This document shows, piece by piece, positions 41,688 through 49,824 of a stretch of 64,000 nucleotides of DNA (position 1 is the first letter of the stretch; every line of letters starts with the position of its first letter). Below the pieces are notes generated by a model, which was not told where the DNA came from, did not search any database, and saw nothing but the letters and a program-made list of their open reading frames with translations. Made by a program: the position numbers and the translations under genes. The stretch covers positions 62,001 to 126,000 of the forward strand of contig NZ_JAKLTS010000008.1 in assembly GCF_022012445.1 (NCBI RefSeq), written 5' to 3'. Source of the stretch: Massilia sp. TS11. GTDB lineage: Bacteria > Pseudomonadota > Gammaproteobacteria > Burkholderiales > Burkholderiaceae_D.

Positions 41688-42319
41688 GCTTCCTCCACAA
41701 GAGCGGGCAAGGCGTCGATCCGGTCGATGACGCGCCAGGCCGCGCTGAAATCATGGTCGGCCGTCAGCCGGTGGCGCAGCACCACGCAGCGCAGGCCGGC
41801 CGCCTGGGCCGCCTGCAGGCCGCGCGGCGAATCTTCCACCACCAGCACCTCGTGCGGGGCCAGGCCAAGCGCGGCCAGGCCGCGCAGATAGGGTTCCGGA
41901 TGCGGCTTGGGGCGCGCATAGTCTTCCGCCGTCAGCACGAAATCGAAATGCTGGCGCAGCCCCAGGTCCGCATGCATCTGGTCGAAGTGCTCGCGGTTGG
42001 CGCTGGTGACCACGCCCTTGGGCAGATGGGCCAGCGCCGCCAGCGTGGCGCCGATACCGCCGATCGGGACGATGCGCTCGGCCGCGAGGCGCGCGCTGTA
42101 GCGCCGGTTACGCTCGGCGCGCCAGACCGCAATCCGTTCGGGCGAGACGCCGTCGACCAAGTGCCAGGCGCCGCAGTTGTCGCGCAGGTACCAGTCGAGG
42201 AACATGCGCTCGCTAAGCGCCACCCCGAGTTCGGCCAGCAGCTCCCGGTTGACCTCGAAGAACAGGCCTTCGGTGTCGACCAGGACACCGTCGTTATCGA
42301 ATAGCAGCGCGCGGATCAA
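41684..42319 (-). CDS. HAD superfamily phosphatase (beta-phosphoglucomutase-like)
   Basis: 211 residues. HAD motifs: LLFDNDGVLVDTEGLFF (motif 1, with Asn between the two acidic residues as in DND variants), VTSAN (motif 2) and KPHPEPYLRGLAALGLAPHEVLVVEDSPRGLQAA (motifs 3/4). The helical cap inserted after motif 1 fits subclass IA. The substrate is unknown; a sugar phosphate is plausible. It overlaps polA by four bases. Confidence 0.92.
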   Translation of the reverse strand: MIRALLFDNDGVLVDTEGLFFEVNRELLAELGVALSERMFLDWYLRDNCGAWHLVDGVSPERIAVWRAERNRRYSARLAAERIVPIGGIGATLAALAHLPKGVVTSANREHFDQMHADLGLRQHFDFVLTAEDYARPKPHPEPYLRGLAALGLAPHEVLVVEDSPRGLQAAQAAGLRCVVLRHRLTADHDFSAAWRVIDRIDALPALVEEA

Positions 42320-45063
42320 TGGGCCTCGTCCCAGTTGCTGCCGACGCCGACTTCGGCCAGCAGCGGCACCTTCAGGTCGGCCACGCCCGCCATCAGCTGC
42401 GGCAGTTTGACTTTGACCAGATCGAGTTCGGCCTGCGGCACCTCGAGCACCAGTTCATCGTGCACCTGCATGATCATGCGCGTACCCAGGGCGGCGCTCT
42501 CGATCCAGTCCTGCACGGCGATCATGGCCAGCTTGATCAGGTCCGCCGCCGTGCCCTGCATCGGCGCGTTGATGGCCGCGCGTTCGGCCGCCTGGCGGCG
42601 CGGGCCGTTCGGCGAATTAATCTCGGGCAGCCACAGGCGGCGGCCGAACACGGTTTCGACATAGCCGCGCGCCTTGGCGGCGGCGCGCGTATCGTCCATG
42701 TACTGGCGCACGCCGGCGAAGCGCTGGAAGTATTTGTCGATGTAGTTCTGGGCCGCGCCGCGCTCGATGCCGAGGTTGGACGCCAGACCAAAGGCGCTCA
42801 TCCCGTAGATCAGGCCAAAGTTGATCACCTTGGCGTAGCGGCGCTGCTCGCTCTCGACCTGCTGCGGCGCGATGCCGAAGATCTCGGCCGCCGTGGCGCG
42901 GTGAATGTCCTCGCCCTCGGCAAAGGCGCGCAGCATGGCCGGGTCGCCCGAAATGTGGGCCATGATGCGCAGCTCGATCTGCGAGTAGTCGGCCGAGACG
43001 ATCACCTTGCCCGGACCGGCGATGAAGGCCTCGCGGATGCGCCGCCCTTCGGCCGTGCGGATCGGGATGTTCTGCAAGTTCGGATCGTTCGAGGCCAGGC
43101 GCCCCGTCACGGCCACCGCCTGCGCGTAGTTGGTGTGCACGCGCCCGGTGTTCGGATTGACCATGCGCGGCAGCTTGTCGGTGTAGGTCGACTTCAGCTT
43201 GCTCATGGCGCGGTAGTCGAGGATCACCTTCGGCAGCGGGAAGTCCTCGGCCAGCTTCTGCAGCACTTCCTCGTCGGTCGAGGGCGCGCCGGTCGGCGTT
43301 TTCTTCACCACCGGCAGACCGAGCTTGCCGAAGAAGATCTCGCCGATCTGCTTGGGCGAGCCGAGGTTGAACGGGCCGCCGGCCAGTTCATAGGCCTGCT
43401 GCTCGAGCTGCACGATGCGCTCGCCCAGCTGCTGCGACTGCGCTTCCAGGCGCGCCGCGTCGATCAGCACCCCATTGCGCTCGATCTTCTGCAGCACCAC
43501 GGCGGTCGGCAGTTCGATGCGGCGGTAGATGAAATCGAGCTTGGCGTCCTTCTCGACCTGGCCGATCATGGCCTGGTGCAGGCGCAGCGTGATGTCCGAA
43601 TCCTCGGCCGCATACGCGGTCGCCTTGCCGATATCGGCCAGGTCGAAGGTGATCTGGCTGGCGCCCTTGCCGCACACGTCCTCGAACTTGATGGTCGTGT
43701 AGTTCAGGTGGCGCTGGGCCAGGCTGTCCATGTCGTGGCTGCGGTGCGACTCGAACACATAGGATTCGAGCAGGGTGTCGTGCACGATGCCGCGCAGGGT
43801 GATGCCATGGTTGGCGAAGATATGGCTGTCGTACTTGAGGTTCTGGCCCAGCTTCGGCTTGGCCGGGTCTTCCAGCCAGGCGCGCATGCGGCCCAGCACG
43901 AACTCGCGCCCGAGCTGCTGCGGCGCGCCGGCGTAGCGGTGCGCCAGCGGGATGTAGCAGGCCTTGCCCGCCTCCACCGCCAGCGAGATGCCGACCATCT
44001 GGGCCAGCATCGGTTCGAGCGAGGTGGTTTCGGTGTCGATCGAGGTGACGGCGGCCGTCTCGATGCGCGCCAGCCAGGCCTCGAGCTGGGCCTCGGTCAG
44101 CACGGTCTCGTATTCGCCCTGGCTGGCCGCCGGCGGCAGCGGCGCCGCCTCGCCGAACAGGTCGCCGCTGGCGGCGGCCGGCGCCGGGCGCGCGGCCGCG
44201 GCCTCGCCACCGAGCTCGCGCAGCATCGACTTGAAGCCGTACTGGGCGAAGAAGTCGCGCAGCTTGTCCTTGTCTTCGGGCTGGCCGACCAGGGACTCGG
44301 TGATCGACTTCATGTGCGCCGACAGGTCGCAGTCGCACTTCACGGTGATCAGCTCGCGCCCGCGCGGCAGCCAGCCGAGCGCCTGGCGCAGATTCTCGCC
44401 GACCGCGCCCGTGACGCTGGCGGCATTGGCCATCACGCCATCGAGGTCGCCGTACTGGCTGAGCCACTTGACGGCCGTCTTGGGGCCGCATTTGTGCACG
44501 CCGGGGACGTTGTCGACGGCGTCGCCGATCAGGGTCAGGTAGTCGATGATGCGGTTTGGCGCCACGCCGAACTTGGCCAGCACGCCCGCTTCGTCCATCT
44601 TCTCGTTGGTCATGGTGTTGACCAGGCTGACCTGGGGATTGACCAGCTGGGCCAGGTCCTTGTCGCCGGTCGAGACCACGGTGCGCAGGCCGAGGGCCGT
44701 GGCCTGGCAGGCCAGGGTGCCGATCACGTCGTCCGCCTCGACCCCATCGACCATCAGGATCGGCCAGCCCATGAACTTGACCACCGCGTGAATCGGCTCG
44801 ATCTGCACGCGCAGGTCATCCGGCATGGACGGACGGTGCGCCTTGTACTCGGGGTAGAGGTCGTCGCGGAAGGTTTTGCCCTTGGCGTCGAACACGCAGG
44901 CGATGTAGGCGGCCGGGTAGTCCTGGCGCAGACGGCGCAGCATATTGACCATGCCGTGCATGGCGCCGGTCGGCGTGCCGTCCGGGCTGCGCAGGTCGGG
45001 CATGGCGTGGAAGGCGCGGTACAGGTAGCTGGAACCATCGACCAGCAGCAGGGTGTTGTCCAT
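42316..45063 (-). CDS. polA: DNA polymerase I
   Basis: 915 residues, full length. 5'-3' exonuclease domain at the N-terminus (LVDGSSYLYRAFHAMPDLRS; DGVEADDVIGTLA). 3'-5' exonuclease with ExoI SIDTETTSL (near residue 345), and the polymerase domain with motif A DYSQIELRIMAHISGDP and motif C MQVHDELVLEVP. The presence of DTE implies that proofreading is intact. It functions in Okazaki fragment processing and repair. It is divergent from the DUF2782 gene. Confidence 0.98.
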   Translation of the reverse strand: MDNTLLLVDGSSYLYRAFHAMPDLRSPDGTPTGAMHGMVNMLRRLRQDYPAAYIACVFDAKGKTFRDDLYPEYKAHRPSMPDDLRVQIEPIHAVVKFMGWPILMVDGVEADDVIGTLACQATALGLRTVVSTGDKDLAQLVNPQVSLVNTMTNEKMDEAGVLAKFGVAPNRIIDYLTLIGDAVDNVPGVHKCGPKTAVKWLSQYGDLDGVMANAASVTGAVGENLRQALGWLPRGRELITVKCDCDLSAHMKSITESLVGQPEDKDKLRDFFAQYGFKSMLRELGGEAAAARPAPAAASGDLFGEAAPLPPAASQGEYETVLTEAQLEAWLARIETAAVTSIDTETTSLEPMLAQMVGISLAVEAGKACYIPLAHRYAGAPQQLGREFVLGRMRAWLEDPAKPKLGQNLKYDSHIFANHGITLRGIVHDTLLESYVFESHRSHDMDSLAQRHLNYTTIKFEDVCGKGASQITFDLADIGKATAYAAEDSDITLRLHQAMIGQVEKDAKLDFIYRRIELPTAVVLQKIERNGVLIDAARLEAQSQQLGERIVQLEQQAYELAGGPFNLGSPKQIGEIFFGKLGLPVVKKTPTGAPSTDEEVLQKLAEDFPLPKVILDYRAMSKLKSTYTDKLPRMVNPNTGRVHTNYAQAVAVTGRLASNDPNLQNIPIRTAEGRRIREAFIAGPGKVIVSADYSQIELRIMAHISGDPAMLRAFAEGEDIHRATAAEIFGIAPQQVESEQRRYAKVINFGLIYGMSAFGLASNLGIERGAAQNYIDKYFQRFAGVRQYMDDTRAAAKARGYVETVFGRRLWLPEINSPNGPRRQAAERAAINAPMQGTAADLIKLAMIAVQDWIESAALGTRMIMQVHDELVLEVPQAELDLVKVKLPQLMAGVADLKVPLLAEVGVGSNWDEAH

Positions 45064-45149
45064 GAAGGCAGACGCGACAGAGTGGCACAGGGTGCCAATT
45101 ATCGCAGGTTTGCTACAATGGCTAATACCCTCTTCTACGGTGTCACATC

Positions 45150-45584
45150 ATGCAACGCTCTGCCCCGATCTGGACGCTCCTGGCCCTTGCTGGCGCACTT
45201 GCCGCAGGCCCCGCCCTGGCCCAACAGGCCCAAGCCGAAAAATCCTCGTCCGCGCCGCCCAAGCTCGAGCGCATCGACGACAACGCGGATCAGCCCATCA
45301 CCGTGATCCCGCAAAAGCCGCAAACCCAGATCACCGAGAAAAAAGAGGGTGGCCGCACGACCGAAGCCCACGTCAAGGCCGGCAAGAGCGAATACACCGT
45401 CAAGGCCCACACCCCGGCCGGCAATGCCCAGGTAGGCGATGCCCAGACCGGCGGCGTGCGCGCGCCCCAGTGGCAGGTCATGGAATTCGACCTGAACAAG
45501 CGCAAGCCGAAAGACGTCGACAACCCCGAAAAAGCCGCCGCGGCGCCCGAGACCAAACAGGAAGCCCAGCCGGCCAAGAAATAA
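45150..45584 (+). CDS. DUF2782 family secreted protein
   Basis: 144 residues. Signal peptide (about 1-24), then PKLERIDDNADQPITVIPQKPQTQITEKKEGGRTTEAHVKAGKSEYTVK..., the DUF2782 core, and a low-complexity Lys/Ala tail. Such proteins commonly lie between polA and thrB in betaproteobacteria, as here. A TACAAT -10 (45114-45119) precedes it. No function is known. The thrB gene follows after 15 bases. Confidence 0.88.
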   Translation: MQRSAPIWTLLALAGALAAGPALAQQAQAEKSSSAPPKLERIDDNADQPITVIPQKPQTQITEKKEGGRTTEAHVKAGKSEYTVKAHTPAGNAQVGDAQTGGVRAPQWQVMEFDLNKRKPKDVDNPEKAAAAPETKQEAQPAKK

Positions 45585-45599
45585 GGCCCCACCACGCCC

Positions 45600-46559
45600 A
45601 TGGCAGTTTTCACCGCGGTCACCCTGGACGACCTGAAGTCCTGGATCCAGCAGTTCCCCCTTGGCGACGCACTGGCACTGAAAGGCATCGCCTCCGGTAT
45701 CGAGAACAGTAACTTCTTCCTCACCACCGGCCGCGGCGAATACGTGCTGACGATATTCGAGAACCTCGGCTTCGAGCAGCTGCCCTTCTACCTTGAACTG
45801 ATGCGCCATCTGGCCGAGCGCGGCATCCCCGTGCCGGCCCCGGTGCCGAACGCCGAGGGCAAGCTGTGCGTGCCCCTGCACGGCAAGCCGGCCGCCATCG
45901 TCAGCAAGCTGGCCGGCGCCTCGCAGATGGACCCGCAGCCGGTGCACTGCGCCGCCGTCGGCCGCATGCTGGCGCGGATGCACGTGGCCGGCCAGGACTT
46001 CGCGCTGCACCAGCCCAATCTGCGCAGCCTCGATTGGTGGAATATGGCCGCACCGGCCGTGGCGCCCTTCCTCGACGCCGCCACCGGCGCCCTGCTGCAG
46101 GACGAGATGGCCTTCCAAAACGCCTTCCACACGAGCGCCGCGTATGCCGCCCTGACACGCGGCCCGGTGCACGCCGACCTGTTTCGCAATAACGTGATGT
46201 TCGTCGGCGAGCAGCTGGGCGGCTTCTTCGACTTCTACTTCGCCGGAGTCGACACCTGGCTGTTCGACGTCGCCGTCACCCTGAACGACTGGTGCATCGA
46301 CCTGGCCAGCGGCGCCATCGATCCGGCCCGTGCGCGCGCCCTGCTCGACGCCTACCACGCCGAGCGCCCGTTCAGCGCCAACGAGCAGGCCTGCTGGCAG
46401 CCGATCCTGCGCGCGGCGGCGCTGCGCTTCTGGCTCAGCCGCCTGTACGATCTGCATCTGCCGCGCGCGGCCGAGCTGCTCACGCCGCACGATCCGCGCC
46501 ATTTCGAGCGCGTGCTGCGCCAGCGGCGCGACGCGGCCGTGCCGGCGCTGGTCGCATGA
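45600..46559 (+). CDS. thrB: Homoserine kinase (aminoglycoside-phosphotransferase fold)
   Basis: 319 residues. The protein-kinase-like ThrB of proteobacteria, not the GHMP type. Motifs are [15 protein letters not shown] (nucleotide loop, about 25-40), the catalytic loop [13 protein letters not shown] (near 192-204) and [17 protein letters not shown], which supplies the metal Asp. It makes O-phosphohomoserine for threonine. It overlaps the next gene by four bases (ATGA). Confidence 0.96.
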   Translation: MAVFTAVTLDDLKSWIQQFPLGDALALKGIASGIENSNFFLTTGRGEYVLTIFENLGFEQLPFYLELMRHLAERGIPVPAPVPNAEGKLCVPLHGKPAAIVSKLAGASQMDPQPVHCAAVGRMLARMHVAGQDFALHQPNLRSLDWWNMAAPAVAPFLDAATGALLQDEMAFQNAFHTSAAYAALTRGPVHADLFRNNVMFVGEQLGGFFDFYFAGVDTWLFDVAVTLNDWCIDLASGAIDPARARALLDAYHAERPFSANEQACWQPILRAAALRFWLSRLYDLHLPRAAELLTPHDPRHFERVLRQRRDAAVPALVA

Positions 46560-47329
46560 AGATGCTGCCCGCCAGCGCCGGTCTGCACTGGCTGCGCCAG
46601 GGGTTCGCCCTGTTCGCGCGCCAGCCCGGCGCCCTGTCCTTGCTGTTCGTGCTGTGGATGTTCGGCACCGCCCTGGTCACCCTGCTGCCGCGCGAACTGG
46701 CGCTGGCCTGCGCGCTGTTTCTGATGGCGCTCTACCCGCCCAGCATGATGCTGGCCTATCAGCGCGCCGCCAACGGCGAACGGGTCAGCCCGATGGTGTT
46801 CCGCGATGCCTTCAAGGGCAAGCGCCTGCTGGCCCAGGGCGTGCTGGCGGTCGGCTATCTGCTGCTGGGTGCGCTGGCCTTCAAGCTGATGCTGCATATC
46901 GCCGGCGACGTGCTGGTGCAGCTCCTGGCCGGCAAGGCCGACATGGAATCCGAGGCCGTGCGCAATTCCGCGATTCCCGAGGCGGTGCTGGCGATGATGG
47001 CCGTCTCGGCCCCGTCGACGTTGGTGTACTGGTTTGCCACCACCCTGGTGAACTGGAACGGCGCCGGGGTGATCAAGGCCCTGTTCTTCACCGTGGTCAG
47101 CGTATGGCGCGGGCTGAAGGCCTTCATCGTCTTCGCGGCCGGCCTGTTCATGCTGAATTTCGCATTCAGCGCGCTGGTAATGGTGCTCAGCGCCCTGACC
47201 GGCGCCCAGCAGATCGTGCTGTCGCTGCTGCTGCCGATGGTCGCCACGATCGTCCAGTGCGCGCTGTACGCCGCCTACATGCAGCTGATCGGCCCCGCCC
47301 CCACGCCCAGCATCGACACCACCGCCTGA
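46556..47329 (+). CDS. BPSS1780-type integral membrane protein
   Basis: 257 residues with about five or six helices. The opening ([27 protein letters not shown]) and length match the BPSS1780 family of Burkholderiales, of unknown function. The start at 46556 is set by overlap with the thrB stop; longer in-frame readings upstream overlap thrB extensively and are improbable. The gene ends just before repeat site E. Confidence 0.85.
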   Translation: MKMLPASAGLHWLRQGFALFARQPGALSLLFVLWMFGTALVTLLPRELALACALFLMALYPPSMMLAYQRAANGERVSPMVFRDAFKGKRLLAQGVLAVGYLLLGALAFKLMLHIAGDVLVQLLAGKADMESEAVRNSAIPEAVLAMMAVSAPSTLVYWFATTLVNWNGAGVIKALFFTVVSVWRGLKAFIVFAAGLFMLNFAFSALVMVLSALTGAQQIVLSLLLPMVATIVQCALYAAYMQLIGPAPTPSIDTTA

Positions 47330-47338
47330 CCACCCGAA

Positions 47339-47396
47339 AAAAATGGGGTCAGACCCCATTTTTCCTGCGGGATAAATGGGGTCTGACCCCGATTTG
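47339..47396. repeat. Palindromic repeat site E (dimer)
   Basis: The first copy is a perfect 25-bp palindrome, AAAAAT-GGGGTCAGACCCC-ATTTTT (47339-47363), the same as site B with the other centre base. The second core is at 47378-47390, 33 bp further, preceded by GATAAAT and followed by GATTTGTTTGGG. It lies in the convergent gap between the BPSS1780-type gene and uvrD. Confidence 0.9.
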
Positions 47397-47417
47397 TTTG
47401 GGGGGAAAGAGCGGGGC

Positions 47418-49703
47418 TTAGAGGCGCTCGAGCTTGGCGATCGAGAGGTCGAGCACCTTCATGCCGACCTTGCCGAAATTGATCTGGGCGCGCGCATTGC
47501 TGCCGCTGCCTTCGATGTTGACGATCACGCCTTCGCCGAACTTGGCATGCGCCACGTTCTCGCCGATGCGCCAGCCCGTGTCGTTGCTGCGCGTTTTCAT
47601 GCGCGCGGCAATCGCATTGTCGGCCTGGCCGGGGGCCTCGTCCCAGGCCGACTTGGGCTTGGCGAACCAGTGCTGCTGCACCTTCGGCGACAGCCACTTG
47701 AGCGACTCGTCGGGCAGCTCGTCGAAGAAGCGCGAACGCAGGTTGTAGCGGGTCTGGCCGTGCAGCATGCGGGTCTGGGCGAAACTCATGTACAGGCGCT
47801 TGCGCGCGCGTGTGATCGCCACATACATCAAGCGGCGCTCTTCGTCGACACCATCGTATTCTTTGCTGGAACTCTCGTGCGGGAACAGGCCTTCCTCGAG
47901 GCCGGTGATGAACACGGCGTCGAATTCGAGCCCTTTGGCCGAGTGCACGGTCATCAGCTGCAGCGCGTCCTGCCCGGCCTGGGCCTGGGCGTCGCCGGCT
48001 TCCAGCGAGGCATGCGAGAGGAAGGCCGACAGCGGCGACATCACGGTCGCCAGCGGCACGTCGGCGTCGATCACCTCGATGCCGCCGGGCAGCGCGGGCG
48101 CGGCTGGTGCGGCCACGGCCGGGCCGAGCTGAGCCGGGGCATTGTGGGCGAAGCCTTCCTCCTGCACGAACTGGGTGGCGGCGTTGACCATCTGCTCGAG
48201 GTTCTCGATGCGGTCTTCGCCTTCCTTTTCGGTCGCGTAGTGGGCCAGCAGGCCGCTCATCTCGAGCACGATGCGCACCATCTCGGGCAGGGGCGCGTTC
48301 TGGGTCTCGAAACGGGCCGCTTCGATCAGGCGGACGAAGCCGGCCAGGCTATTGCCGGCCTTGCCGCTCACATGCGGCACGGCTGCGTACAGGGAAGCGC
48401 CATGCTGGTCGGCGGCGGCCTGCAGCTGCTCGATCGAACGCAGGCCGATGCCGCGCGCGGGGAAGTTCACCACGCGCAGGAAGGCCGAGTCGTTGTGCGG
48501 ATTGTCCATCAGCTGCAGGTAGGCGATCGCATGCTTGACCTCGGCGCGCTGGAAATAGCGCAGGCCGCCATACACGTGGTAGGGAATGCCGGCCGAGAAC
48601 AGCGCATGCTCGATCACGCGCGACTGCGCATTCGAGCGGTACAGCACGGCGATGTCGTGGCGCGCATAGCCCTCGGCCATCAGGCTGCGGGCTTCTTCGA
48701 CCACCCATTGCGCTTCCTCGAGATCGCTGCTGGCCTCGAACACGCGCACCGGCTCGCCCGCGCCCTGGTCGGTGCGCAGGTTCTTGCCCAGGCGCTTGCT
48801 GTTATGCGAGATCAGCAGATTGGCGGCGTCGAGAATATGGCCGTGCGAACGGTAGTTCTGCTCGAGCTTGATCAGGTTCTGCACCTGGAACTCGCGCTCG
48901 AAGGCGCTCATATTGCCGACATTGGCGCCGCGGAAGGCGTAGATCGACTGGTCGTCGTCGCCGACGGCAAACAGGGCGCCGCCCTGGCCGCTGCCAAAGC
49001 CGGACATCAGCTTCAGCCATTTGTACTGCAGGTCGTTGGTATCCTGGAACTCGTCGACGAGGATGTGGCGGAAACGCGCCTGGTAGTGCTCGCGCAGCGG
49101 CTGATTGCGCAGCAGCAGTTCGTAGCAGCGCAGCAGCAGCTCGGCGAAATCGACCACGCCTTCGCGCTGGCATTGCTGCTCGTACAGCGCGTACAGCTCG
49201 AGCAGCTTGCGCTCGTTCGGATACACGGCCTCGACCTCGTGCGCGCGCAGACCCTGCTCCTTGTTGTTGTTGATGAAGTACATCAAGTCCTTGGGCGGGT
49301 AGCGCTCGTCGTCGACATTGTTCGCCTTCAGCAGGCGCTTGATCATCGACAGCTGGTCCTGGCTGTCCATGATCTGGAAGCTCTGGGGCAGACCGGCGTC
49401 GCGGTGGTGGGTGCGCAGCAGGCGGTTGCACAGGCCGTGGAAGGTGCCGATCCACATGCCGCGCGTATTAATCGGCAGCATGGCCGACAGACGCGTGAGC
49501 ATTTCCTTGGCGGCCTTGTTGGTGAAGGTCACGGCCATGACGCCGCTCGGCCCGACCTGGCCGGTCTGGATCAGCCAGGCGATGCGGGTGGTCAGCACGC
49601 GGGTCTTGCCGGAGCCGGCGCCCGCCAGGATCAGGGCATGTTGGGGAGGAAGCGTGACCGCAGCCAGCTGTTCCGGATTGAGCGTGTCGAGGAGATTCTG
49701 CAT
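47418..49703 (-). CDS. uvrD: UvrD/PcrA-type DNA helicase
   Basis: 761 residues, superfamily 1A helicase. Motifs in order: Q-motif LNPEQLAAVTLP, Walker A LAGAGSGKTRVLTTR (about 26-40), FTNKAAKEM, motif II VDEFQDTND, motif III GDDDQSIYAFRGA, motif IV QNYRS, motif V TVHSAKGLEFDAVF and motif VI VAITRARKRLY. The C-terminal Tudor-like end (ENVAHAKFGEGVIVNIEG) is present. It acts in mismatch and excision repair. A -10 just seven bases upstream of the ATG suggests a leaderless or very short leader. Confidence 0.97.
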   Translation of the reverse strand: MQNLLDTLNPEQLAAVTLPPQHALILAGAGSGKTRVLTTRIAWLIQTGQVGPSGVMAVTFTNKAAKEMLTRLSAMLPINTRGMWIGTFHGLCNRLLRTHHRDAGLPQSFQIMDSQDQLSMIKRLLKANNVDDERYPPKDLMYFINNNKEQGLRAHEVEAVYPNERKLLELYALYEQQCQREGVVDFAELLLRCYELLLRNQPLREHYQARFRHILVDEFQDTNDLQYKWLKLMSGFGSGQGGALFAVGDDDQSIYAFRGANVGNMSAFEREFQVQNLIKLEQNYRSHGHILDAANLLISHNSKRLGKNLRTDQGAGEPVRVFEASSDLEEAQWVVEEARSLMAEGYARHDIAVLYRSNAQSRVIEHALFSAGIPYHVYGGLRYFQRAEVKHAIAYLQLMDNPHNDSAFLRVVNFPARGIGLRSIEQLQAAADQHGASLYAAVPHVSGKAGNSLAGFVRLIEAARFETQNAPLPEMVRIVLEMSGLLAHYATEKEGEDRIENLEQMVNAATQFVQEEGFAHNAPAQLGPAVAAPAAPALPGGIEVIDADVPLATVMSPLSAFLSHASLEAGDAQAQAGQDALQLMTVHSAKGLEFDAVFITGLEEGLFPHESSSKEYDGVDEERRLMYVAITRARKRLYMSFAQTRMLHGQTRYNLRSRFFDELPDESLKWLSPKVQQHWFAKPKSAWDEAPGQADNAIAARMKTRSNDTGWRIGENVAHAKFGEGVIVNIEGSGSNARAQINFGKVGMKVLDLSIAKLERL

Positions 49704-49709
49704 CCCGGC

Positions 49710-49715
49710 ATTATA
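49710..49715 (-). promoter_or_regulatory. -10 element immediately before uvrD
   Basis: A leftward TATAAT followed by GCCGGG and then the ATG. If used, transcription would start at or within a base or two of the start codon. No -35 is recognisable: the expected position lies in the arm of the 26-bp inverted repeat. Confidence 0.5.
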
Positions 49716-49720
49716 CCGGT

Positions 49721-49813
49721 GCAGGGCGGATCGCCAGGCGCACGCGCCCGTGAGCGAGGGCAGCTTTTGGGGGAAAGACTGTCTCGACGCGTGCGCCTGG
49801 CGATCCGCCCTGC
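49721..49813. repeat. Perfect 26-bp inverted repeat between the M56 peptidase gene and uvrD
   Basis: The left arm 49721-49746 (begins GCAGGGCGGATCGCCAGG) and the right arm 49788-49813 (ends GGCGATCCGCCCTGC) are exactly complementary, with a 41-base loop. It fills nearly all of the 121-base gap between the M56 gene and uvrD, both read leftward. A strong stem in RNA, but no T-run follows, so it is not a standard intrinsic terminator. It resembles an inverted pair of REP-like units; the arm does not match the GGGGTCTGACCCC family. Confidence 0.85.
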
Positions 49814-49824
49814 GGGGTCTGCCC

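Noticed and set aside
45083-45097. TGGCAC-AGG-GTGCCA before the DUF2782 gene as a sigma-54 promoter.
   Set aside because: The GG-to-GC distance is about two bases too short for -24/-12 elements. It is a short inverted repeat at the -35 position of a TACAAT promoter and no more can be said.
49721-49813. Reading the 26-bp inverted repeat as an intrinsic terminator of the M56 gene.
   Set aside because: The loop is 41 bases and no T-run follows the stem on the leftward strand.
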